In this document: positions 38,814 through 47,951 of the stretch, piece by piece
Numbering within the stretch: position 1 is the first letter of the stretch
Layout: every line of letters begins with the position of its first letter
Source: Phascolarctobacterium sp.
GTDB lineage: Bacteria; Bacillota; Negativicutes; Acidaminococcales; Acidaminococcaceae
Assembly (NCBI GenBank): GCA_030531205.1
Contig: JAUNOC010000001.1
Location: 186,001 to 250,000, forward strand
Length of the DNA stretch: 64,000 bases
Direction: 5' to 3'
Program-made: the position numbers and the translations under genes
The notes under the pieces: model-generated
Seen by the model: the letters and a program-made list of their open reading frames with translations, nothing else
Database searches by the model: none
What the model was told of the DNA's origin: nothing

Positions 38814-40601
38814 TCAGCCCCGCTCCCTAAAATATTCTTCAAAAACTTTATAAACAATGGGGCCTGCAGAAGTGGCACCATAGCCGCCTTGTTCCACAAT
38901 AGCCACTACACATAATTCTGGGTTTTCAACTGGCCCGTAGGCAACAAACAGACCATGATCACGACCATGCGGGTTTTCCGCCGTACCGGTTTTACCAGCT
39001 ATATTTTTCGGTAAGGAACGGAAATATGCCGCCGTACCACCCTGCTTGGTGGTAGCACTCATACCTTGTTGCATATAATTTAAAGTCCGCTGGGAAATAT
39101 CAATATGTTTGGCAGGCAGACGTTTAGGTGTTTGATAAAGGGAACCGTCAATATTGCTGATTTTTTCTACCAAATAAGGTTGATGATACATACCTCCGTT
39201 GGCAACAGAACTAAGCATTACTGCTAATTGCAAAGGGGTTGCCAAATTAAACCCTTGCCCGATGGCAGCGTTGAAAGTATCGCCTAAACGCCAATCTTCA
39301 TTCCAAATTTTTTTCTTAACCTCTTTAGAGGCCACCAATCCTTGAGATTCATCGGGCAAATCAATACCGGTGGTATTGCCAAAGCCATAGATACGGGCAT
39401 ATTTGGCAATGGCATCAATGCCGACCCTGCTGGCTAATTCATAAAAATAAACATTGTCTGACATAGCCAAACCCTGAATAAAACTAATCCAACCCAATAC
39501 TTCTCCGTTAGCATTGCCCATAGTAGGAACCAGTGGATGATAACCCCTGTCCAAGATTTTTTCATTAAGAGTAATTTTGTTTAATTCAAATGCTGTGGAA
39601 CCAGTAACAATTTTGAAAGTGGAACCGGGAGGGTATTCGCCTGCAACTACACGGTTTAATTGCGGAAAATAGGGACTGGTGTTAATAGTATGCCAATCTT
39701 TTTCGCTGATGCCTTGTACAAATAAATTAGGATTGTAATCCGGTACACTTATTAATGCTTTAATCGCTCCGGTACGTGGGTCTAAAGCAACAACTGCCGC
39801 AGCATGAGCATTGGGAGCATTGCCGCTTTTTCGTAAATAAGCAAGATGGTTTTTGGTAAAGTTTTCTAAATTTTTTTGCATATTATAATCAAGGGTAAGA
39901 TGCAAGTTTTTACCTGGCTGTGGTTGTACATTGTCATAATTTTGTACTACTGCACCGGTGGCATCTACTTCCTCTACGGTGAAACCATCTACGCCACGTA
40001 ACATCTTGTCATAATATTTTTCCAAACCGCTTTTGCCCACCATACTGCCCAAGCTGTTTTCCCGGAACAGGTGTTGCGAAATTTCATATTCACTGACTTC
40101 GCCGATATAACCAATAGCATGAACCGCAAAATTGTCATAGATGTAATTTCTTTCCGGCTGAATCAAAAGCAAAACATTTTTCAAATGTTTACGTGCCTCT
40201 TCAAAGCGTGCCAACATTCTGGGCGGTACATTGTTCCGCAGAATAACCGGTTCGTAATAATCGGCGTTGGCAGCAATACGTTTTTTAATGTCAGTTAAAG
40301 GCACTTCCAAAATTTCACTGAGTTCCTGCAACAGCTCTTCCGGATAAGAATTTTGCCGTTGTAATGCTACAGCAAAGCCCAAAGTATTATTTACTAATTC
40401 TTTACCTTGCGAATCATAGATTAAGCCACGGGCAGCGATGATTTTTGTTTGACGCAAACGATTACCGTCTGCTTGTCGCGAATAATAATCTCCCCGTAAA
40501 ATTTGCATATAAATCAAACGAAAAAAAAGTATTGCCAAGCAGCCATAACAAAGCCACATAAATATTTTTAATCTGTTGACATTGTGGTAATTGTTGAACA
40601 T
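38814..40601 (-). CDS. mrdA: Penicillin-binding protein 2 (MrdA)
   Basis: 595 residues. N-terminal anchor (about 12-30), dimerisation domain with ARGLIYDSQGKELVNN, transpeptidase motifs STFK (PPGSTFKIV), SDN (AMSDNVYFYELA) and KTGTAENPHG. Elongation-specific class B PBP; the neighbours mreD and rodA confirm the rod-complex role. Length is normal and all three active-site motifs are intact. It starts two bases after mreD. Confidence 0.95.
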   Translation of the reverse strand: MFNNYHNVNRLKIFMWLCYGCLAILFFRLIYMQILRGDYYSRQADGNRLRQTKIIAARGLIYDSQGKELVNNTLGFAVALQRQNSYPEELLQELSEILEVPLTDIKKRIAANADYYEPVILRNNVPPRMLARFEEARKHLKNVLLLIQPERNYIYDNFAVHAIGYIGEVSEYEISQHLFRENSLGSMVGKSGLEKYYDKMLRGVDGFTVEEVDATGAVVQNYDNVQPQPGKNLHLTLDYNMQKNLENFTKNHLAYLRKSGNAPNAHAAAVVALDPRTGAIKALISVPDYNPNLFVQGISEKDWHTINTSPYFPQLNRVVAGEYPPGSTFKIVTGSTAFELNKITLNEKILDRGYHPLVPTMGNANGEVLGWISFIQGLAMSDNVYFYELASRVGIDAIAKYARIYGFGNTTGIDLPDESQGLVASKEVKKKIWNEDWRLGDTFNAAIGQGFNLATPLQLAVMLSSVANGGMYHQPYLVEKISNIDGSLYQTPKRLPAKHIDISQRTLNYMQQGMSATTKQGGTAAYFRSLPKNIAGKTGTAENPHGRDHGLFVAYGPVENPELCVVAIVEQGGYGATSAGPIVYKVFEEYFRERG

Positions 40602-40603
40602 GA

Positions 40604-41194
40604 CTAATCTTTGATTGGTCCTTTCTTATAACGCAAACCTTTGTGTTGCTCAAGATATTTTTGACGCAAACGAGTTTCTTCGTCCTTATTAACAGCATTG
40701 AAAAGTTCCTCCTCTTTTCCTGTCCATGCTTTTAAAAATTTAATGATGGCAAAGAGGGGAGTAGCATAAAGAATATTTATAACAGTGTAGATAACAGTAT
40801 CAAGCAAAAAACTGGGCCAGAAACGCAGGGACATGCTGGAAAGCATAATCAGGATACCGGCAAACAGTTTAATGCCAATACTTAAGATGCCGATAATGGA
40901 AAGATGAGCAAACTGTTCATCTTCAAAAACCTTTTCCTGTACCATGCCAATTCCATAGCCAATGGCACAACGGGTTAACATATGAAAGCCGAAAAAACCT
41001 GGAGTCAGGCAATCTTGAAACAACCCCATGATTAAGCCAATGAGAAAGCCGGCAGTTTCTCCATATAGCAGAGCAAAGAAATAAATGGCAGGCAAAAGCA
41101 AATCAAAAGACAGCCAATTTGGCAAGATTAGCCAAAGCGTTCCTTGCAACAGAAGCAAAAATAGAAATAGGGCGACCCAGATAAAATTTCTCAT
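40604..41194 (-). CDS. mreD: Rod-shape-determining protein MreD
   Basis: 196 residues, about five to six membrane segments; LPAIYFFALLYGETAGFLIGLIMGLFQDCLTPGFFG contains the MreD-type GE..G...G...D pattern. A charged C-terminal tail (NKDEETRLRQKYLEQ) is cytoplasmic. Structural partner of MreC in the elongasome. It overlaps mreC by four bases. Confidence 0.92.
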   Translation of the reverse strand: MRNFIWVALFLFLLLLQGTLWLILPNWLSFDLLLPAIYFFALLYGETAGFLIGLIMGLFQDCLTPGFFGFHMLTRCAIGYGIGMVQEKVFEDEQFAHLSIIGILSIGIKLFAGILIMLSSMSLRFWPSFLLDTVIYTVINILYATPLFAIIKFLKAWTGKEEELFNAVNKDEETRLRQKYLEQHKGLRYKKGPIKD

Positions 41195-42045
41195 CTTGCC
41201 CGCCCTCCCTTATTAGTGATTTTCAGTTTAGGATTGAAGTCAACAATGACTAAAACATTTTCCAACCCTACCACATCTTCCATTACATGTAAATCTGCTT
41301 CCTGCAAAAGTCCGGCCGCATCCATCTGTACACTTACTATTTGACCTATGTAAATATTTTCCGGATGTTTGCTGCTATAACCATTGGTTACAACCAAATC
41401 CCCTTCTTTAACATTGGCTTTGCGGGGGATATGTTCCATAACTAAAAAATCTTCTGTTTCGTGGATGCCATGAATAATGCCGGAACTGTCATAACCGACA
41501 GTGGCGACTTTAGCACCGATACGGCAGTTAGGGCTGGTCACCAAAAGTACACGGGAATACTCCTCATAAGTTTCATCAATTATGCCGATGAGTCCATTTT
41601 CTGTAACTACCGCCATATCTGCATCTACATTTTGGGCAGTGCCCACATTTATATATACAGTATCCCGCAAGTCCCCAAAGTTTTTGGCAATGATTTTAGC
41701 AGCGATAACTTTCTGGTCTCTATGTTCTTGCTTATAATTCAACAGCTTGCGTAAACTATCGTTTTCCTTTTGAAGGGTAATCATATTGATGTATTCTTGT
41801 TTTAGTTTTTGGTTTTCTTTTGTCAGTTCCTTGTTCTTTGCCCGTAAAGCAGTTAGGGCGCGCCAAAACTCCCGAACATTATCGCCGCCGTGAAGCACGG
41901 CATTAATGCCGTCTTCAATGGGCAGGAGTACGGTTGCTACTACCTTATTTACTAAAGGAAAACGTCTGCCCCCCGCCACAGCCAAAATAAGCATAGCACC
42001 TAAAATAAGTACTACCAAGGCAGACAGCATATTGCGCTTGTTCAT
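41191..42045 (-). CDS. mreC: Rod-shape-determining protein MreC
   Basis: 284 residues. One N-terminal membrane anchor (LSALVVLILGAMLILAVAG), a coiled coil (about residues 65-100, LRAKNKELTKENQKLKQEY), then the beta-rich extracellular MreC core (VITENGLIG-type and VKEGDLVVTNGYS). It bridges MreD and the PBP2-RodA synthase outside the cell. Encoded five bases after mreB. Confidence 0.95.
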   Translation of the reverse strand: MNKRNMLSALVVLILGAMLILAVAGGRRFPLVNKVVATVLLPIEDGINAVLHGGDNVREFWRALTALRAKNKELTKENQKLKQEYINMITLQKENDSLRKLLNYKQEHRDQKVIAAKIIAKNFGDLRDTVYINVGTAQNVDADMAVVTENGLIGIIDETYEEYSRVLLVTSPNCRIGAKVATVGYDSSGIIHGIHETEDFLVMEHIPRKANVKEGDLVVTNGYSSKHPENIYIGQIVSVQMDAAGLLQEADLHVMEDVVGLENVLVIVDFNPKLKITNKGGRAR

Positions 42046-42050
42046 TGATT

Positions 42051-43091
42051 TTAGTTTTCAATCAGGAAGCCCTTGCGATAGATATCAATATTCTCTACGG
42101 CAATGCCGGTGCCAATAGCCACACAGTTAAGAGCTTCTTCGGAAACAAAAACAGGAATCTTGGTTTCTTCTGCCAAACGGCGGTCTAAATTCCGTAAGAG
42201 GGAAGTGCCACCGGTCATAACAATACCGTTCAACATAATATCGGAAGCCAATTCCGGCGGAGTTTTTTCTAAAGTGTTCCGCACTGCACTTAAAATGGCA
42301 CGGATGGGCTCATCCATTGCTTCATAAATATCATTGGAATTAATTGTGAGATTTTTTGGCAACCCGGTGCGCAAATCCCTGCCACGAATTTCCATTTCGT
42401 TCGGGTTATCGCTGGGAACAGCACTGCCAATTTCAATTTTAATGGTTTCTGCAGTTCTTTCCCCAATAACCAAATCAAATTTTTTGCGGATGTAGAGCAT
42501 AATAGCACGATCCAAAGCATCGCCGGCTGCATGAACACTGCTCTTTTCTACAATGCCACCTAAAGAAATAACAGCAACTTCACAAGTACCGCCGCCAATA
42601 TCAACAATCATACTGCCACAGGCCTCTTGCACGGGTAAGCACGCGCCGATGGCGGCTGCCATTGGTTCTTCAATCAAGTATGCCTCTCTGGCGCCTGCTT
42701 CTAAAGCCGCATCAATAACCGCTCTCTTTTCCACCTCGGTTACACCGCTGGGAACACCAACCAAAACTCTGGGGCGGATAAAAGTGTTCTTCCCCATAGC
42801 CCGCTTAATAAAATACTTCAACATGGTCTGGGCGGTTTCGTATTCACTGATAACCCCATCCCGCATAGGACGTACCGGCATAATGTTACCGGGAGTGCGC
42901 CCCAACATTTTTTTTGCTTCAGCACCAATGGCAAGTACTTCGTTGGTATTCACCTCAATAGCCACAACACTGGGCTCACGCAAAACAATACCTTTGTTTT
43001 TTACGTGTACCAAAGTGTTGGCGGTACCCAAGTCGATGCCCATGTCGTCAGACATCCTGTTAAAAAGACCGAAAAATGAAAATCTGCCCAT
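42051..43091 (-). CDS. mreB: Rod-shape-determining actin homologue MreB
   Basis: 346 residues. Actin-fold phosphate loops [19 protein letters not shown] and [17 protein letters not shown], the adenosine motif [21 protein letters not shown] and the connecting [21 protein letters not shown]-like region. It forms membrane-associated filaments that orient the elongation complex. First gene of mreBCD-mrdA-rodA; radC lies upstream on the same strand. Confidence 0.98.
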   Translation of the reverse strand: MGRFSFFGLFNRMSDDMGIDLGTANTLVHVKNKGIVLREPSVVAIEVNTNEVLAIGAEAKKMLGRTPGNIMPVRPMRDGVISEYETAQTMLKYFIKRAMGKNTFIRPRVLVGVPSGVTEVEKRAVIDAALEAGAREAYLIEEPMAAAIGACLPVQEACGSMIVDIGGGTCEVAVISLGGIVEKSSVHAAGDALDRAIMLYIRKKFDLVIGERTAETIKIEIGSAVPSDNPNEMEIRGRDLRTGLPKNLTINSNDIYEAMDEPIRAILSAVRNTLEKTPPELASDIMLNGIVMTGGTSLLRNLDRRLAEETKIPVFVSEEALNCVAIGTGIAVENIDIYRKGFLIEN

Positions 43092-43145
43092 ATTTTTCCT
43101 CCAATGCGTTTAACGAACCCACGCTACGTAATTTCTTTCTATGGT

Positions 43146-43844
43146 CTATATGGTGCCATTATCGGAAAAGCTGTAATAATTGCCGTCCCCGATAATGACA
43201 TGATCAACAAGTTTAATCCCCATGATTTCTCCCGCATCCCGTAACATTTTTGTTACCGTATGGTCTTCCCTGCTGGGGGAGGGATCGCCGCTGGGGTGAT
43301 TGTGTACCACCACAATTTTGGCGGCATGATGAATTATGGCTTCCCGGAAAACCTCCCGCTGATGAACAAGTGAGCCGGTCAAAGTACCCTTGGTAATTTC
43401 CGTCTGGGCGATTACCTTATTGTTGGGACTCAAATGCAGAACATAAAAATGTTCTTCCTGGGCATACCGCAAGTCCGGGCTTAAAAGTTCATAAATATCG
43501 CTGGGATGCTTAACCGTCACACTGTCTGTGGAATGCCCCTTCTTTGCAATCCGCCGTCCCAGTTCAATGGCTGCCAAAAGCAGGCAGGCCTTAGCTGGGC
43601 CCAAACCATTTTCCTCAGTCAGTTCCACCACCCGGTTCACCCGGCACAATTCCCGGTACAACCGCCCGTGACGGGTCAAGTCCTCCGCAATTTCAAAAAC
43701 AGTTTTCTGCTTATTGCCGGAGCCGATTAAAATGGCAACCAGTTCCTTATCACTTAAAGCCGCTGCCCCCAACCGAGCCATTCTCTCCCGGGGCAACTCT
43801 GAATGTTCTATATCATTAACATTAAATTCACTCATATCACTCAA
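43146..43844 (-). CDS. radC: RadC family JAB-domain protein
   Basis: 232 residues. N-terminal UPF0758 helix-hairpin-helix (LPRERMARLGAAALSDKELVAILIGSG) and a C-terminal JAMM metalloprotease-like motif HNHPSGDPSPSREDH. Genetic role in repair is disputed for the family; the catalytic metal ligands are present. It overlaps maf by eight bases, and the maf-radC-mreBCD order is conserved in many Bacillota. Confidence 0.95.
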   Translation of the reverse strand: MSDMSEFNVNDIEHSELPRERMARLGAAALSDKELVAILIGSGNKQKTVFEIAEDLTRHGRLYRELCRVNRVVELTEENGLGPAKACLLLAAIELGRRIAKKGHSTDSVTVKHPSDIYELLSPDLRYAQEEHFYVLHLSPNNKVIAQTEITKGTLTGSLVHQREVFREAIIHHAAKIVVVHNHPSGDPSPSREDHTVTKMLRDAGEIMGIKLVDHVIIGDGNYYSFSDNGTI

Positions 43845-44400
43845 CCTGAAGTTTCTTTAATAATCGCTGTACTGTATCTATATCCAAGCCCATTACATTG
43901 TCAAAATTACCGTCAATATGGTCAACCATAAAACCGCCCTTACCTTGAATTCCGTAACTGCCGGCCTTATCCAAAGGTTCACCGGTGGCAACATAATCAG
44001 CAATTTCTTTCTGACTTAATTTTTTAAAATACACATCTGTTGTGGCAACTTCCGCAACCATCTTGCCCTGATAACTAATAGCGATTCCCGTCAGTACCTG
44101 ATGTTTTCTGTTGCTCAACACATTTAAAGTAGCAACCGCATCCTCCGCAGAGCGTGGCTTGCCAATAATCCTGCCGTCAATTACCACTACCGTATCTGCT
44201 CCCACAACAGGAATTGTATCACCGGCTTGTAGCACTATTTCCTGACATTTGCCTTTGGCATTAAGCAGCACAATTTCTGCCGCCTCTTTAGCACTGCCGG
44301 ACTTCTCGGAAAAATTAGCAGGACGGATATCCAGTTCATATCCCGCCTTCTGCAACAGTTCCTGCCGTCTGGGGGACTGACTTGCCAACACAAGTTTCAT
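43837..44400 (-). CDS. maf: Maf family nucleotide pyrophosphatase
   Basis: 187 residues. The N-terminal SQSPRRQELLQKAGYE and the catalytic region VVGADTVVVIDGRIIGKP are the Maf signatures, followed by KAGSYGIQGKGGFMVDHIDGNFDNVMGLD. Maf proteins hydrolyse dTTP/UTP and modified nucleotides and can inhibit septation. Starts in a four-base overlap with the RseC-like gene. Confidence 0.95.
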   Translation of the reverse strand: MKLVLASQSPRRQELLQKAGYELDIRPANFSEKSGSAKEAAEIVLLNAKGKCQEIVLQAGDTIPVVGADTVVVIDGRIIGKPRSAEDAVATLNVLSNRKHQVLTGIAISYQGKMVAEVATTDVYFKKLSQKEIADYVATGEPLDKAGSYGIQGKGGFMVDHIDGNFDNVMGLDIDTVQRLLKKLQVE

Positions 44401-44873
44401 TGAACCGCCTCAGTTTGTTCCTGTGTTCCCACATTTTCATTGGGCTTTACGGAATTATGTTCTGCAACCATCGGGGTCTTCATTTCAATTTCAACAATAG
44501 TGGGCTGGGGGCCTTCACGCACCGCATCCCTGTGAAAAATTCTGGCATAATTAACAGTTACAGCCAGCCACAGAACTACGGACACGCCGAGAAAATAAAT
44601 CTCCTCACCGCCGAAGAAATTGGCGGCACTGTGACCACAGGCCAACCCTGCTAAAACACCCAATGCAGGGAACCCGTAGGTGATTACATTGGCTTTGGTC
44701 TTACCCAATTCCTGAAACTCAATACCGACAATCTCGCCGGCCTTGGCGGAAATAGGATTCCAGCAATCCAAGTATTTTGGCAAATTCGCAACCGTAGTGC
44801 GTTGCTTGTCCAGTTTTACCTCAGCCCGTTCACCCTGGCGTTTCATAACCATGCCCCAAATATCACTACTCAT
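44397..44873 (-). CDS. RseC/MucC-like membrane protein
   Basis: 158 residues with two central membrane segments (VITYGFPALGVLAGLACG and IYFLGVSVVLWLAVTVN) preceded by a small beta domain (AEVKLDKQRTTVANLPKYLDCWNPISAKAGEIVGIEF), the layout of the RseC SoxR-reducing-system family. The multiple N-terminal cysteines of proteobacterial RseC are reduced to one (Cys37-like in YLDCW). A Gln/Glu-rich tail follows. Family assignment is tentative. Confidence 0.55.
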   Translation of the reverse strand: MSSDIWGMVMKRQGERAEVKLDKQRTTVANLPKYLDCWNPISAKAGEIVGIEFQELGKTKANVITYGFPALGVLAGLACGHSAANFFGGEEIYFLGVSVVLWLAVTVNYARIFHRDAVREGPQPTIVEIEMKTPMVAEHNSVKPNENVGTQEQTEAVQ

Positions 44874-44931
44874 GACTTCACCTCGATTCTATGCTCCCAC
44901 TCAAGTTATGACTCATAACTTTTAACTTCTC

Positions 44932-45222
44932 TTAGTACGGTACCTTGAAAAGATACCAGTAACCTACACCGAAAATTCCACCGTACATAATGAAAGTAAC
45001 GATGAAACCGGGAATGGTACAGGGATAACCATAGTTTAAGTATTCACCCAAAAAACCCTTCTTGTTGAAGAAAGTATAATTTTTGCGTTTATGAAACCAT
45101 TTGTTCCGCCGCTCCTGCCCAATGATAAAGGAGATGATATAGATATACACAAAAGCCGCCAAACAAATCATTACCAGGCGATGTAGGACCAAACTGGGAT
45201 CAACATTTTCCAAACCTGTCAT
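44932..45222 (-). CDS. Small membrane protein, 96 residues
   Basis: Not recognised. Two or three hydrophobic segments (LHRLVMICLAAFVYIYIISFII and IPGFIVTFIMYGGIFGVGYWYLF) separated by a basic, aromatic loop (ERRNKWFHKRKNYTFFNKKG). It overlaps the 178-residue membrane protein by four bases, so the two are coupled and may interact. Confidence 0.7.
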   Translation of the reverse strand: MTGLENVDPSLVLHRLVMICLAAFVYIYIISFIIGQERRNKWFHKRKNYTFFNKKGFLGEYLNYGYPCTIPGFIVTFIMYGGIFGVGYWYLFKVPY

Positions 45223-45755
45223 TTTGGCACTCCCTCCGTCAGCTGTAAAAATTTTCCGGGCAGCACCTTATGCAGTTCCTTCAAAAACTCATCACTGCAT
45301 TTGAAAATAAGTCCTGCCAATTTATTTTTCTTTCCCTCGGTAAAGCACAGAAGCCGCTGCGGATTAGGATCCACCGCACTGTTCTTGTGCAGATAGTGGC
45401 GAATTTTGGTTTTGCGGAAAAAACTCTTTACATATTTGTCTGTAAAACTTTCTGCCCGGGTCAAATCAATTTCGCAATGGGTACTTAAACCGATACCTCT
45501 GCCGATAACTACCAAACGGGAAGGGTAGAGGATTAACTCATATTTCCACAACACTTTCCAAACCCACAAACCCAGGATAACCGTATCCATACCGGTACCC
45601 AAAAGAGAAATTTGTCCATATTGCAAATAGTTTCTGTATTCCAAATAGTAAAGTCCGAAAATAATCAAGAGAGCACCGAAGGCCCACATTTTTCTGTCCC
45701 CGGCAGGGACGGTGATTTCTCTGGCTAATACCTTTTCTTCTCCTGTATTGTTCAT
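45219..45755 (-). CDS. Membrane protein with PH-like domain, 178 residues
   Basis: No firm family. Two hydrophobic segments near the N-terminus (AFGALLIIFGLYYLEY; GMDTVILGLWVWKVLW) are followed by a strand-rich region (YELILYPSRLVVIGRGIGLSTHCEIDL) that resembles bacterial PH-type domains, and a C-terminal helix. It abuts obg (one-base overlap) and overlaps the 96-residue membrane gene. Confidence 0.7.
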   Translation of the reverse strand: MNNTGEEKVLAREITVPAGDRKMWAFGALLIIFGLYYLEYRNYLQYGQISLLGTGMDTVILGLWVWKVLWKYELILYPSRLVVIGRGIGLSTHCEIDLTRAESFTDKYVKSFFRKTKIRHYLHKNSAVDPNPQRLLCFTEGKKNKLAGLIFKCSDEFLKELHKVLPGKFLQLTEGVPK

Positions 45756-47029
45756 CAGATATTCTCCTTATATTCAAATACCATATCCCTGATACGCACG
45801 GTCTGCCCTTCCTGACAACCACGCTCTTTTAATGCCTGGTCAATTTCCAAACGCTTCCAAATCAGTTGGAAACGGTAAAGCGCTTCCCGGTTATCAAAAT
45901 TAGTCATGGCAACCAAACGTTCAATGTTTTTACCACGAACCTCCCAGTCCGTATCATTACCAACAACAATATCAAAACTGTCCGGGTCAATATCATCAAA
46001 ACGCTCTAATTCTTCTTCGTCTTCCTCCGGCACATATTCCTTAATCAGCTCAAAGGCCTTATACATCAGTTCCCGCAACCCCTCGCCGGTAGCAGCACTG
46101 ACTTTGGCAATGGCGTAACCCTTGGACTCCACATGTTTTTTCAAACGCTCAAAATTTTCTTCCGCCTCGGGCAAATCCATTTTGTTGGCAACAACTAATT
46201 GTTTACGCCTTGCTAAACGCTGGCTGTATTCAGCCAATTCAAAATTAATCTTCTCAAAATCATCTACCGGGTCACGGCCGTCCACCGCCGCACAATCCAC
46301 AATGTGTAACAAAACCTTGGTACGCTCCACATGGCGCAAAAAGTCATGTCCCAAACCAACCCCGTCATGAGCCCCCTCAATAAGACCGGGAATATCTGCC
46401 AGAACAAAACTAGTTTCCTCATCCAAACGCACCACACCTAAAACAGGAGTTAAAGTGGTGAAGTGATAAGCCGCAATCTCCGGACGGGCAGCACTCACCT
46501 GGGCAATAATACTGCTCTTGCCCACAGAAGGATAACCCACCAGACCTACATCCGCAATCAATTTCAATTCTAATTTCAACCAACGGTTTTCTCCGGGTTC
46601 GCCCTTCTCGGCAAAAGTAGGCGCCCGGTTAATGGGTGTGGCATAGCAGGCATTCCCCTTGCCACCACGACCACCCTTGGCAGCCAAAAATTTTTGACCG
46701 TCTTCTACCAAATCGCAAAGCAATGCACCCGTGTTATCATCACGCACCATAGTTCCCTGTGGCACATAGACAAGCACATCATCCGGCGATTTGCCGGTAC
46801 AGTTTTTCGCACCGCCGCCATTGCCACGCTTGCCGATATATTTTCTCTTATAGCGGAAATCAATCAAAGTGTTCAAATTTTTGTCGGCGACCAAATATAC
46901 GCTTGCCCCACGGCCACCGTTGCCGCCGTCAGGCCCGCCCTTCTCCACAAATTTTTCCCTGCGGAAAGAACTCATGCCGTCTCCGCCGTCACCGGCCTCC
47001 ACGTAAATTCTCGCTCTGTCAATAAACAT
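45755..47029 (-). CDS. obg: GTPase ObgE/CgtA
   Basis: 424 residues. Glycine-rich Obg domain (GGDGGDGMSSFRREKFV..GGPDGGNGGRG), G domain with GYPSVGKSSIIAQVS, ADIPGLIEGAHDG and NKMDLPE, and a C-terminal OCT domain (about residues 345-424). Ribosome-assembly and stringent-response GTPase. Divergent from pth, with overlapping -35 elements in the shared promoter region. Confidence 0.97.
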   Translation of the reverse strand: MFIDRARIYVEAGDGGDGMSSFRREKFVEKGGPDGGNGGRGASVYLVADKNLNTLIDFRYKRKYIGKRGNGGGAKNCTGKSPDDVLVYVPQGTMVRDDNTGALLCDLVEDGQKFLAAKGGRGGKGNACYATPINRAPTFAEKGEPGENRWLKLELKLIADVGLVGYPSVGKSSIIAQVSAARPEIAAYHFTTLTPVLGVVRLDEETSFVLADIPGLIEGAHDGVGLGHDFLRHVERTKVLLHIVDCAAVDGRDPVDDFEKINFELAEYSQRLARRKQLVVANKMDLPEAEENFERLKKHVESKGYAIAKVSAATGEGLRELMYKAFELIKEYVPEEDEEELERFDDIDPDSFDIVVGNDTDWEVRGKNIERLVAMTNFDNREALYRFQLIWKRLEIDQALKERGCQEGQTVRIRDMVFEYKENI

Positions 47030-47112
47030 TTTCTTTCTCCATTTCTTAATCTGCTCCCGTTAAACTACGCCAAAAAGATAAAAAAGGCATATTTACAAGC
47101 ATAATTATTTAT

Positions 47113-47163
47113 ATTATACATTTAATGTGGAAATTTTACAAGGGGAAAAAATTGGTGTATAAT
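47113..47163. promoter_or_regulatory. Overlapping divergent promoters of obg and pth
   Basis: For pth (+): TTTACA 47135-47140, 17-base spacer, TATAAT 47158-47163. For obg (-): TTGTAA (47136-47141 complement), 17-base spacer, TATAAT (47113-47118 complement). The two -35 hexamers overlap by five bases, so polymerase binding should be mutually exclusive. The pth -10 ends only seven bases before its ATG. Confidence 0.7.
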
Positions 47164-47170
47164 AACAAAT

Positions 47171-47758
47171 ATGAAACTGATAGTTGGTTTAGGAAACATT
47201 GGAAAAGAATATGAAACCACCCGTCACAACATTGGTTTTATGGTGGCGGATGCTATTGCCAAAAAACACGAAGTGTCTTTCAATAAAGAAGAACGGGACG
47301 CTATGGTGGCAGAATTTCGTGTGGGTGGCGAAAAAATCCTTATTATAAAACCCACCACCTTTATGAATGACAGTGGGGTAGCAGTGGGGCAGTTTGCCCG
47401 TTTTTATAACATTGCTCCAAAGGACATTGTGATTATCCATGACGATATGGATTTGCCTGTGGGTTTTTTAAGAATCAGGCCTAACGGTTCCAGCGGGGGG
47501 CATAACGGTATTAAATCTGTACAAAGTCATTTGGGAACGGATGGCTTTGTGAGATTCCGTGTCGGTATCGGACATCCGGTTCACGAGCATAAAGTAGTCC
47601 TTGATTATGTTTTGACCAAGTTTAATCAAGAAGAACAAAAGATTATGACAAACACCATTGATAATGTTGCCAACGCCGCCGATGCTTGGATTACAGACGA
47701 GTTAGAAAAGGTGATGAATAAGTACAATAGCAAAAAAGTTAAAAAAGATAATGCGTAA
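47171..47758 (+). CDS. pth: Peptidyl-tRNA hydrolase
   Basis: 195 residues. MKLIVGLGNIGKEYETTRHNIGF contains the catalytic His; KPTTFMNDSGVAV and VIIHDDMDLPVGFLRIRPNGSSGGHNG (catalytic Asp region) are present. It recycles peptidyl-tRNA. No Shine-Dalgarno precedes the ATG; with the -10 box ending seven bases upstream the mRNA is probably leaderless. The downstream terminator at 47897 follows a repeat stretch. Confidence 0.96.
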   Translation: MKLIVGLGNIGKEYETTRHNIGFMVADAIAKKHEVSFNKEERDAMVAEFRVGGEKILIIKPTTFMNDSGVAVGQFARFYNIAPKDIVIIHDDMDLPVGFLRIRPNGSSGGHNGIKSVQSHLGTDGFVRFRVGIGHPVHEHKVVLDYVLTKFNQEEQKIMTNTIDNVANAADAWITDELEKVMNKYNSKKVKKDNA

Positions 47759-47790
47759 TGCGGAATTCGTAATGCGTAATTGTGGTAAAA

Positions 47791-47833
47791 TTAGGCATCA
47801 GGTTTGAGGTGTCAGGGGAAGTTGGCATAAAGC
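47791..47833 (+). repeat. Left inverted flank of the RM/IS island
   Basis: TTAGG..ATCAGGTTTGAGGTGTCAGG..GGAAGTTGGCATA. The reverse complement of 51516-51566 has the same blocks with a short insertion. It is followed by CCCCTCTCCTTGGGGAG, and by further CG-rich sequence like that at 2279. The pair brackets the methyltransferase, nuclease, hairpins and IS element. Confidence 0.55.
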
Positions 47834-47896
47834 GAAAGTACCCCTCTCCTTGGGGAGCGGGGTAGGGTTGTGGGGAAACTTCATAACAAAATAAAT

Positions 47897-47931
47897 AAAA
47901 ACGCTTACGACTTTTGGTCGTAAGCGTTTTT
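47897..47931. terminator. Bidirectional terminator between pth and the methyltransferase gene
   Basis: Perfect 15-bp stem AAAAACGCTTACGAC / GTCGTAAGCGTTTTT with a five-base loop, A- and T-rich at its ends; convergent genes on both sides. Confidence 0.85.
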
Positions 47932-47951
47932 ATACTTGTCTTTATTATTAG

